5,940 nucleotides of DNA from Parvularcula sp963922235 (GTDB lineage: Bacteria > Pseudomonadota > Alphaproteobacteria > Caulobacterales > Parvularculaceae): NCBI GenBank assembly GCA_963922235.1, contig CAWUIJ010000155.1, positions 1 through 5,940 of the forward strand, in the 5' to 3' direction. Made by a program: the position numbers and the translations under genes. The notes beneath the pieces were generated by a model. It saw only the letters and a list, made by a program, of their open reading frames with translations. It did not search any database and was not told the DNA's origin. Positions within the stretch are counted from its first letter, which is position 1. Every line of letters begins with the position of its first letter. Below are positions 1 through 5,940 of this stretch, piece after piece.

Positions 1-337
1 CGACGAGATAGGCCCGCATCATCACGACGTCGCCGAGCGAATAGCCCGCTGCTTCAAGGCGCTCAGAGATCGCGGTCAACACATTGACTGTCTGCGTTTC
101 AGTATCGCCATAGGTGGTGATATCCATCGGGCTTCCGCCCTCGACAATGGCTGGCGGCACGGCCCCGCTGGCAAACAAGAGATCGCTGCCTGCGGTCACC
201 TCGACAGATTGTGAGATAGGAAAATCAGAGCCCGGGATCGGGTTCCGCGTGATCTCGCCGCTTGGCTCTTTTGATCCGCCTCCGCATGCCGAAAGGGTCA
301 GAGCGAAAAGGGCTGTGGCGAGGATGGAGATACGCAT
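1..337 (-). CDS. RidA/YjgF-family lipoprotein, partial (C-terminus beyond window)
   Basis: This is the first 112 residues of a RidA (YjgF/YER057c/UK114) family protein; the frame is still open at base 1. The start is ATG at 337, with AAGGA seven bases upstream. Residues 1-17 form a lipoprotein signal peptide: Arg2, a hydrophobic core, then the lipobox LSAC with Cys18 as the lipidated residue. The residues after Cys18 are glycines rather than aspartate, which favours outer-membrane sorting. Family-like segments follow: ISQSV at 41-45 (the PYSQAV-like stretch), LLFASGAVP at 53-61, and QTVNVLTAI then LGDVVMMRAYLV at 82-112, matching the helix and strand of the RidA fold. RidA proteins hydrolyse reactive enamines and imines to keto acids and ammonia. 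The catalytic arginine of classical RidA lies in the C-terminal part, off this window, so deaminase activity cannot be judged. Most family members are cytosolic and about 130 residues; the lipidated form is less usual. It follows an amine oxidase by four bases, which suggests it acts on that enzyme's product. Confidence 0.9.
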   Translation of the reverse strand, partial: MRISILATALFALTLSACGGGSKEPSGEITRNPIPGSDFPISQSVEVTAGSDLLFASGAVPPAIVEGGSPMDITTYGDTETQTVNVLTAISERLEAAGYSLGDVVMMRAYLV

Positions 338-341
338 CGAT

Positions 342-1907
342 TTATCCTTGTTGCATCGTCTGTTGAGCAGGCTCAGTGATCGCAGCCACTGCTCTGTGGG
401 CGGAGAGAATAGCGCCCTCCTGCCAACCTGATAGCTGAGAGAGGTAATCCCCGGCAAATGCTATTCGGCGGTCAGGGTTGCGCAGCACTGCGTAAGCGCT
501 GCCTTCCGGCGCCTCCGGCCCATCCATGAGCCACGCCCAGCCGCCTTTGGAATAAGGCTGATCCATCCAGTCGATATTGTAGCCCCCAACGACCTCATCA
601 TCGAACGCCGTGTGCAAGCGGCGTCCATAGCCTGCCGATTTCGCCAGCTGCTGTTCAAGGCTGAGATCGTTCCAGATCTCCGCATTCGGGCCCGCCGTGT
701 AGGCACCTAAAATCACGCCCGTGTCTTTGCCAAAACCGAAGGACGGGTACCAGAACTGGACCGCAGGACCATCGATGGAGCTGGCGCCGCCATAGATCCC
801 ATCATCCTGTTCCCAGAAGCGGCGCTTGGCCGACCAGGCAACCTTCGACGTCTTCGCATAACGACCAGCGGCCTCCGCGACGGCTTTGGTATGCTTCTCA
901 GAGAGCTGAAGATCTGCAGACGCCAGCACGGAGAGGCCCGCTGTGACCACGCAATAATCAGCGTTCAGAGTCCGAACCTCGCCATTGCGGCGCTCACGCA
1001 CCTGACACGCCACACCATCGTCATCTTGAGACAAGCCAACGAGCTCCGTCCCCATCAAACGTTCGGCTTTCACGTGGCGATCAAAGCCAGCAATCACCCG
1101 GTCCATGCCGCCAACAGGCTGCATCAATGAGGTCTGCCACTCGATCATGTCAAAGGTCGACATCGAAATCGCCAGCGCGGGGCTCCTCGCCAACTCAGCG
1201 AGTGGGATGGGCTCAAGCCCAACGGGCATCGTGGTGCTGGCATCGAAATGCTTATCCATGCCGCCGCGATAGGAGCCATCAAACGGTCCTGCATTCATGG
1301 TCCGCAAGCGGAGAAACGTTTCGATAGACTTCTTCTGGGCTGCATCCATACCCTCGGTCAGGACGCCATATTTGAGACCCTCAAGAGCGACCTCTTCCAA
1401 TGCGGAGTAGACGGAATAACGCGCATGACGATGGCGCATGCGCTCCCCGTTCCGGCATGCGTCACTCAGGAAATAGGCGTTCTGGTTCTCATAAACGAAG
1501 GGCTCAAGCGCCACCCCGAACTCACGGCAGTAGGACAGAAGATTGGTGTGGAAACCGGGGATCCGTGCCGGCCCGGCGTTGAAGTAGTCGCCCTCGCTCA
1601 AGCGAACCGTTTGCTGCCCGTCGCGGTGCTCGACCTTCTCGCCATCGCGCCATGTCCAGTTCCTGCCACCAAGCCTCGTCCGCGCCTCGACCACCGTGGT
1701 CCGGTAGCCAACCTGCTCAAGCTCGTAAGCCGTCGTGAGACCAGCAACCCCGCCCCCGATGATCAGGACGTGCGCACCATTGCCATCGACATTGCGCGAT
1801 GGTTTCCGCGCTTCGTCGAGCTCTGCAGCATATCCGTATTTGAACGCTGCCGCGCTGCTCCCCGCAACGCCAAGCCATTTGGTGATCTCTCGTCTTGTGA
1901 GTGCCAT
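342..1907 (-). CDS. Flavin amine oxidase, L-amino-acid-oxidase-like, with Tat-type signal
   Basis: This is a 521-residue FAD-dependent amine oxidase, complete and of normal family length. ATG at 1907 was chosen because AGAGGAG lies eight bases upstream and the N-terminus then begins with a Tat-like signal. TRREITK at residues 4-10 fits the S/T-R-R-x-F-L-K pattern, followed by a modestly hydrophobic stretch to about residue 27. The FAD-binding Rossmann motif is IIGGGVAG (49-56), with the ribose-binding acid Glu74 in VVEAR and LGGR at 79-82. NAGPARIP (110-117) corresponds to the GPMRLP motif of snake-venom L-amino-acid oxidase, whose Arg binds the substrate carboxylate; here that would be Arg115. 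Lys355 in the TSKVAWS segment probably matches the conserved lysine near flavin N5. The C-terminal FAD segment FAGDYLS (484-490) plus SGWQEGAI (493-500) is typical. The expected reaction is amine or amino acid to imine plus H2O2, probably in the periplasm. The exact substrate is unknown. It heads a two-gene unit with the RidA-like lipoprotein and lies 125 bases after the SulP gene. Confidence 0.92.
   Translation of the reverse strand: MALTRREITKWLGVAGSSAAAFKYGYAAELDEARKPSRNVDGNGAHVLIIGGGVAGLTTAYELEQVGYRTTVVEARTRLGGRNWTWRDGEKVEHRDGQQTVRLSEGDYFNAGPARIPGFHTNLLSYCREFGVALEPFVYENQNAYFLSDACRNGERMRHRHARYSVYSALEEVALEGLKYGVLTEGMDAAQKKSIETFLRLRTMNAGPFDGSYRGGMDKHFDASTTMPVGLEPIPLAELARSPALAISMSTFDMIEWQTSLMQPVGGMDRVIAGFDRHVKAERLMGTELVGLSQDDDGVACQVRERRNGEVRTLNADYCVVTAGLSVLASADLQLSEKHTKAVAEAAGRYAKTSKVAWSAKRRFWEQDDGIYGGASSIDGPAVQFWYPSFGFGKDTGVILGAYTAGPNAEIWNDLSLEQQLAKSAGYGRRLHTAFDDEVVGGYNIDWMDQPYSKGGWAWLMDGPEAPEGSAYAVLRNPDRRIAFAGDYLSQLSGWQEGAILSAHRAVAAITEPAQQTMQQG
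345..349 (-). promoter_or_regulatory. Ribosome binding site of the RidA-like gene, inside the oxidase gene
   Basis: AAGGA on the minus strand sits seven bases before the ATG at 337. It overlaps the last two codons of the upstream oxidase (CAA GGA, then TAA). Ribosomes ending on the oxidase would cover this site, so the two genes are probably translationally coupled and made in linked amounts. Confidence 0.75.
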
Positions 1908-2032
1908 GAACCCTACTCCTCTCCGAATAGGGTCGTCATATTTTTGCGATGCAGCAACAGAAAAATTCACGGCGTCGCCATCGAAAGGCCGATACTGCTG
2001 TGTTCTTGCTGCGTTGCCACAGTTTTTGCGGC
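1908..2032 (-). other. Gap between SulP gene and oxidase gene (no clear terminator)
   Basis: These 125 bases hold the 5' leader of the oxidase gene. After the SulP stop the only hairpin seen is a weak five-pair stem (GCCGC with GTGGC, one G-U pair), with no T-run, so no rho-independent terminator is supported. Read-through from the SulP gene is possible. The region is more AT-rich than its flanks around 1940-1966. TTGCTG at 1952-1957 could be a -35-like element, but I find no good -10 at proper spacing. A promoter here is plausible but not shown. Confidence 0.4.
1916..1922 (-). promoter_or_regulatory. Strong ribosome binding site that fixes the oxidase start
   Basis: AGAGGAG on the minus strand lies eight bases before the ATG at 1907. 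The frame stays open upstream to a GTG at 1970, which would add 21 residues, but that extension would bury the twin-arginine signal and would read through this site. The ATG at 1907 is therefore the better start. Confidence 0.8.
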
Positions 2033-3661
2033 TTAATGGCCCATATCCGTTCGGCCAGATCGGACCTGATAGTCTGCAGCAATACCGTATTTGGGGTCAT
2101 CCTCGCTCGGCTCGATGAGCTGCCCCGCGGTTTTGAGAAGGCGCTGGCAGTCCGGAGAGAGATGGCGAAGGTGAAGGGTCTTGCCTGCTGCACGGTATTT
2201 GGCAGCGAGGGCATCGATCGCCGCGAGTCCCGAATGGTCAGCCACACGCGATTCGCCAAAATCGATCACGACGTCTTCTGGGTCATTGGCAAGATCAAAG
2301 AGGCCCGCAAAGCTCTCGGTTGATCCAAAGAACAGAGGTCCTTCGACCCTGTAAATCTTTCTGCCTTCGGCGTTGATTTCTGATGAGGCGATACGCATCC
2401 GGACAGCTTGCTTCCAAGCAAAGACGAGCGCTGAGACAATCACGCCCACGAGCACAGCGACCGCCAAGTCCTCAAGCACAGTGACCACGGTGACGATTAG
2501 GATCACCAAGGCATCGGACTTCGGCACGCGCGCGAGGATCTGCAGGGACTTCCAGGCAAATGTTCCGAGCACGACCATGAACATCACACCGACAAGGGCT
2601 GCGAGCGGGATGGCTTCGATCGGCTTCGATGCGAACACGATGAAGGCCAGGAGAAAGAGTGCCGCTGCGATGCCCGACGTGCGGCGACGTCCGCCTGATT
2701 TCACATTGATCATCGACTGACCGATCATGGCGCAACCGCCCATGCCGCCGAAAAAGCCGGTGACCACATTGGCCGCGCCTTGCGCCACGCATTCCTGGCT
2801 CGCGCCGCCCTTCTCGCCTTTGATTTCGCCCACAAGGTTGAGGGTGAGAAGGCTTTCGATCAGACCGATCGCTGCGAGGATCACAGCATAGGGCAAAATG
2901 ATGCCAAGGGTCTCGAGCGACCAGGCCACCTGGGGAAGGTGGAAGCTGGGCAGTCCTCCCTGGATGGATGCCAGATCACCCACCCTGGGCACATCGATAT
3001 CAAAGCCGATCACGAGACCAGCGACGACAACAATCGCAGCAAGCGGCGCAGGCACGATCTTTGTGACACGGGGAAGGCCCCAGATGATGGCCATTGTCAG
3101 CGCCACGAGAGCTAAGGTCACGAACAGCTGGGTGCCTTGCATAAACGCATGCCCACCGTCTTCCGTTGGCACACGGAACTGTTCGAGCTGTGCCAAGCCA
3201 ATGACAATCGCGAGGCCATTCACAAAGCCCAGCATCACAGGATAAGGCACCATACGGATGAACTTACCCCATCGGAGCCCGCCTGCGATGAGCTGCAAGA
3301 TGCCCATCAAAACCACCGTGGCGAAGAGATACTCCACCCCATGGCTCGAGACGAGCTCAACCATCACCACCGCAAGCGCGCCCGTCGCGCCGGAGATCAT
3401 GCCAGGACGTCCACCGATGAGTGCGGTGATCAACCCCACGATAAAGGCCGCATAGAGTCCGACCAGCGGATGCACGCCCGCCACAAAAGCAAATGCGACA
3501 GCCTCGGGCACCAGCGCCAGCGCCACCGTCAAACCTGCCAGCACTTCGATCCGCAGGATCTCCGGCGTCAGGGTGCCAATGTCATTCGCCGTGTTGCGAG
3601 CATAGGTGCGGATAGCGGAAAGCCCGTCCGCAAAGAGGGTTGGATTGCTGGGGGACGTCAT
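2033..3661 (-). CDS. SulP-family anion transporter with C-terminal STAS domain
   Basis: This is a 542-residue inner-membrane transporter of the SulP (SLC26-like) family, full length. Residues 1-37 are a polar cytoplasmic N-terminus. A hydrophobic multi-pass domain runs from about 38 to 418 and should form the 14-helix SulP/UraA fold. Family-typical stretches include ALVPEAVAFAFVAG (49-62), GGRPGMISGATGAL (83-96) and GGMGGCAMIGQS (305-316), followed by the basic loop KSGGRRRTSG (321-330). A STAS domain covers about 435-515, with DHSG at 475-478 matching the D-x-S-G position that is phosphorylated in SpoIIAA-type proteins. Family members move sulfate, bicarbonate, dicarboxylates or other anions, often with Na+ or H+. 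The sequence alone does not decide which, and no carbonic anhydrase or sulfate-assimilation gene is in view. ATG at 3661 is the only reasonable start, although its Shine-Dalgarno match is poor (GGA five bases upstream). It lies 87 bases after PBP1A on the same strand. Confidence 0.93.
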   Translation of the reverse strand: MTSPSNPTLFADGLSAIRTYARNTANDIGTLTPEILRIEVLAGLTVALALVPEAVAFAFVAGVHPLVGLYAAFIVGLITALIGGRPGMISGATGALAVVMVELVSSHGVEYLFATVVLMGILQLIAGGLRWGKFIRMVPYPVMLGFVNGLAIVIGLAQLEQFRVPTEDGGHAFMQGTQLFVTLALVALTMAIIWGLPRVTKIVPAPLAAIVVVAGLVIGFDIDVPRVGDLASIQGGLPSFHLPQVAWSLETLGIILPYAVILAAIGLIESLLTLNLVGEIKGEKGGASQECVAQGAANVVTGFFGGMGGCAMIGQSMINVKSGGRRRTSGIAAALFLLAFIVFASKPIEAIPLAALVGVMFMVVLGTFAWKSLQILARVPKSDALVILIVTVVTVLEDLAVAVLVGVIVSALVFAWKQAVRMRIASSEINAEGRKIYRVEGPLFFGSTESFAGLFDLANDPEDVVIDFGESRVADHSGLAAIDALAAKYRAAGKTLHLRHLSPDCQRLLKTAGQLIEPSEDDPKYGIAADYQVRSGRTDMGH

Positions 3662-3673
3662 GGTGATCCAATG

Positions 3674-3691
3674 GAAGGCCGATCGGCCCCC
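3674..3691 (-). promoter_or_regulatory. Hairpin/palindrome in the SulP gene leader
   Basis: The 12-base perfect palindrome GGCCGATCGGCC occupies 3677-3688. In minus-strand RNA it extends to a seven-pair stem (3685-3691 with 3674-3680, two G-U pairs) closed by a GAUC loop. It ends 12 bases before the SulP start codon. No T-run follows, so it is not a typical terminator. It could be a DNA operator or a structured leader; the function is unknown. Confidence 0.35.
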
Positions 3692-3716
3692 TATCGGATT
3701 TTGTGCAGCGCAGCAA

Positions 3717-3739
3717 GGGCGGGCACACCCTGCCCGCTC
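3717..3739 (-). terminator. Hairpin just after the PBP1A stop (weak terminator candidate)
   Basis: A GC-rich stem of seven perfect pairs (3719-3725 with 3731-3737, loop of five) extends by a G-U and a G-C pair. It begins about ten bases after the PBP1A stop codon. The position suits a transcription terminator, but the bases that follow on the minus strand are not a T-run. It may only stabilise the 3' end or weakly reduce read-through into the SulP gene. Confidence 0.35.
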
Positions 3740-3748
3740 GGACTGATC

Positions 3749-5940
3749 TTAGTAGATCACACCGAGGTCGCTATCGACGCCCTCGTCGCCAAACCCGCGA
3801 CCCTGATCACCATTCGGGGCAAAGCGGCTCCGGCCGTAGATATCGTCCTCGGCCTTGAAGGCTTCGAGGATGACATTGCGTTCGTTGGGGCCAGCGGGGC
3901 GTCCGGTCTTGGCGTTGACCCGCACCAGGCGGATGCCTGACGGCGCACGGAACGGCACCACTTGCTCATCTTCAAGCGCGGCTTTCATGAACCGGCCAAA
4001 GATCGGCGCCGCGACGTTGCCGCCGCCCTCTTCATTGCCGAGGCTTTGCGGCAGGTCGAAGCCAACAAACACTCCGACTGTGATGTCCGGCGAGAAGCCA
4101 ACGAACCAGGCATCGCGGTAGTCATTGGTCGTTCCTGTCTTGCCAGAAAGAGGCGGCAGCGGATCATCAAGCCAGAGTTCCCGAACCCGGGTGCCGGTGC
4201 CGCGCTGGATCACGCCTTCCAGCATTGAGACCATTTGGAAGGCTGTCCGCGGATCAATCACCTGTGCACGGTCATCTGGCAGCACAGGCTCAGGTTGCTC
4301 GTCCCATTCGTCCGCGTTGCAACCAAAGCACGCTCGCTCATCCCAAGCATAGATTGTGGTGCCGTTGCGGTCTTGGATCCGGTCAATGATTGTTGGTTGG
4401 ATCTTTTTCCCGCCATTGACAAACTGCGCATAGGCCGCCGTCAGCCGCATCAGCGTGGTTTCACCAGCACCAAGAGAGATCGAGAGGTTGCGCGGCAGTC
4501 GATCTGATACACCAAGGCGCTCCGCATACTCAATAATCGGCCCGATACCGAGGTCCTGCGCCAAACGCGCCGTCATGGTGTTCCGCGATTTCTCAAGGCC
4601 GAGGCGCAGGGTCGATTCGCCGTAGAAGCGATCGGCGACGTAGTTGCCGGGCTTCCACCAGGTGCCATCAAGGCCCGGCGCCACGAACGGTGCATCGAGA
4701 TAGATCGATGACGGTGTGTAGCCCTGATCAAGGGCTGCTGCATAGATAAACGGCTTGAAGGTCGAGCCTGGCTGGCGCCATGCCTGGGTGGCGCGGTTGA
4801 ACTCCGACAGACCGAACGAGAAGCCGCCAACCATGGCCAAGACACGTCCGGTATGCGGGTCCATCGCCACAAGACCACCGTTCACCGCTGGGATCTGCCG
4901 AAGCGCGTAACCAGCGGCCCCGTCAGTCGGCTCAGCCAAAATCACATCGCCCACGGACAAAACGGAGCGAACGCTCTCAATCTCTGGACCAACATTATTG
5001 GTGTCGACATATTCCCGTGCCCAATCGAGATTCGGGAGCGTGATGACGCCCTGGCTCCCGTCAAGGAAACCGATATTGGCAATCGCGCTGCTCGTCTCAA
5101 GAACGACAGCAAGGCGCCATGGCGACAGGTCCGGCGCAATCGAACGCTCAGCGAGAAGACGCTCACGGGCCTCGTCGAGGGACAGAGACCAAAGCGGCCG
5201 CGCTTCATCCCCTTCGCTTTCGACCTCGGTCATCGCCGAAAGGTCATCAGGGAGAACGGTGGTCGTCAGTGCACCGCGCCAACCGTGCCGCTGGTCATAC
5301 TCCACAAGGCCGTCGCGGAAGGCTTTTTGCGCTTTCGCCTGAAGGACTGGCTCAATCGTCGTGCGAACTGACAAGCCGCCATCGTAAAGAGCATCCGTAC
5401 CATAGCGAGCCGCCACATCACGGCGGACGGACTCAGCGAAATACTCGAGCGTCGCGGAACGCGCGCCGAGCGGCGGCGCGATCTCAGCCCCGAGCGGCTG
5501 ACTGCGATAAAAGGCCAGCTCGTTCTCCGGCAGATACCCGTCTTCGGTCATCCGTCCCAAGATCCAATCGCGCCGTTCAATCGCACGGGATGCTCCGCGC
5601 ACGGGGTGATAGTTCGCTGGGGCCTTGGCCAAGGTCGCAAGATAGGCCGCCTGGTGCGGCTGAATCTGATCGAGCGACACGCCGAAATAGTTCAGCGCCG
5701 CAGCAGCCACGCCGTAGCTACGGTTCCCCAGATAAATCTCGTTCAGATAGAGCTCGAGAATGTGGTCCTTGGTGAACACATTCTCCATCCGCCGCGCGAT
5801 CAGCATCTCTTTGACCTTGCGGTCCATGCGCTGATCAGACGTCAGAAGGAAGTTCTTCGCGACCTGTTGAGTGATGGTCGATGCACCTTCAAGCCTTGAG
5901 CCGCCCTCAAGCTTGGTCCGCACATTGCGAATCGTTGCGC
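3749..5940 (-). CDS. mrcA: Penicillin-binding protein 1A, bifunctional transglycosylase/transpeptidase (N-terminus beyond window)
   Basis: This is the C-terminal 729 residues of a class A penicillin-binding protein. The frame is open at base 5940, so the true start is off-window; the GTG at 5923 is internal. Numbering below counts that GTG codon as residue 1. The glycosyltransferase-51 domain is seen from its second motif: GASTITQQ (13-20), RKVKEM (35-40) and ILELYLNEIYLG (55-66). The catalytic Glu of the first motif, the membrane anchor and roughly 100 residues are missing at the edge. An OB-like insert spans about 200-345 (for example HGWRG, VGDVILAEP). The transpeptidase domain has the serine-lysine motif STFK (Ser387, Lys390), SRN (446-448) and KTGT (595-598). 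CFGC at 532-535 lies between the last two, a feature I recall from alphaproteobacterial PBP1A. It polymerises glycan strands from lipid II and cross-links stem peptides in the periplasm while anchored in the inner membrane. The acidic, glycine-rich tail ends in GVIY. Confidence 0.96.
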   Translation of the reverse strand, partial: ATIRNVRTKLEGGSRLEGASTITQQVAKNFLLTSDQRMDRKVKEMLIARRMENVFTKDHILELYLNEIYLGNRSYGVAAAALNYFGVSLDQIQPHQAAYLATLAKAPANYHPVRGASRAIERRDWILGRMTEDGYLPENELAFYRSQPLGAEIAPPLGARSATLEYFAESVRRDVAARYGTDALYDGGLSVRTTIEPVLQAKAQKAFRDGLVEYDQRHGWRGALTTTVLPDDLSAMTEVESEGDEARPLWSLSLDEARERLLAERSIAPDLSPWRLAVVLETSSAIANIGFLDGSQGVITLPNLDWAREYVDTNNVGPEIESVRSVLSVGDVILAEPTDGAAGYALRQIPAVNGGLVAMDPHTGRVLAMVGGFSFGLSEFNRATQAWRQPGSTFKPFIYAAALDQGYTPSSIYLDAPFVAPGLDGTWWKPGNYVADRFYGESTLRLGLEKSRNTMTARLAQDLGIGPIIEYAERLGVSDRLPRNLSISLGAGETTLMRLTAAYAQFVNGGKKIQPTIIDRIQDRNGTTIYAWDERACFGCNADEWDEQPEPVLPDDRAQVIDPRTAFQMVSMLEGVIQRGTGTRVRELWLDDPLPPLSGKTGTTNDYRDAWFVGFSPDITVGVFVGFDLPQSLGNEEGGGNVAAPIFGRFMKAALEDEQVVPFRAPSGIRLVRVNAKTGRPAGPNERNVILEAFKAEDDIYGRSRFAPNGDQGRGFGDEGVDSDLGVIY

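Noticed and set aside
1908..1970. Longer oxidase start at GTG 1970
   Set aside because: It would place 21 residues before the Tat-like signal, and a strong ribosome binding site directly precedes the ATG at 1907.
1248..2036. 262-codon open frame on the plus strand
   Set aside because: It lies opposite the oxidase gene, whose domains and motifs are clear. Its translation shows no recognisable family, and it probably results from high-GC codon bias leaving the opposite strand open.
3692..3716. Promoter with TTGCTG and GATAGG boxes before the SulP gene
   Set aside because: The spacing is only 15 bases and both boxes match the consensus poorly, so this does not support a promoter call.
3137..3940. 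267-codon open frame on the plus strand
   Set aside because: It spans the antisense of the SulP N-terminus, the gap and the PBP1A tail. The product is rich in His, Arg and Asp without a domain pattern, typical of an antisense shadow.
5119..5775. 218-codon open frame on the plus strand
   Set aside because: The product is Arg/Ser/Pro-rich with low complexity and lies fully opposite the PBP1A coding region.
5921..5923. GTG at 5923 as the PBP1A start
   Set aside because: The frame continues upstream to the window edge with plausible glycosyltransferase residues (ATIRN), and starting here would remove the catalytic Glu motif and the membrane anchor. It is an internal valine codon.

Overview
The window is GC-rich and densely coded. 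All four recognisable genes lie on the minus strand, so transcription runs from high to low coordinates. The code style, the PBP1A with a CxxC insert near its C-terminus, and the families present suggest a Gram-negative alphaproteobacterium, possibly near Hyphomonadaceae, Caulobacterales or Rhodobacterales. That placement is inferred from protein style; there is no rRNA or other phylogenetic marker here.

Layout in the direction of transcription. (1) 5940-3749 is a class A penicillin-binding protein 1A, cut at its N-terminus by the window edge. (2) An 87-base gap follows, holding two small hairpins. (3) 3661-2033 is a complete SulP-family anion transporter with a C-terminal STAS domain. (4) A 125-base gap follows, without a clear terminator and without a convincing promoter. 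(5) 1907-342 is a flavin amine oxidase resembling L-amino-acid oxidases, with a twin-arginine (Tat)-like N-terminus. (6) Only four bases later, 337-1 is the first 112 residues of a RidA/YjgF-family protein with a lipoprotein signal peptide, cut by the left window edge.

The functional unit is the last pair. The oxidase and the RidA-like protein are almost certainly co-translated: the ribosome binding site of the second lies in the last codons of the first. Both carry export signals. Amino-acid oxidases release imino acids, and RidA proteins are known to speed imine hydrolysis. The pair therefore reads as a cell-envelope module that oxidises an amine or amino acid and clears its imine product. 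PBP1A (cell-wall synthesis) and the SulP transporter (anion uptake) are ordinary housekeeping or transport genes with no obvious link to it.

I saw no tRNA, rRNA, CRISPR array, insertion sequence or long repeat. No gene-free stretch exceeds 300 bases. The long plus-strand open frames lie opposite conserved genes and look like shadows.
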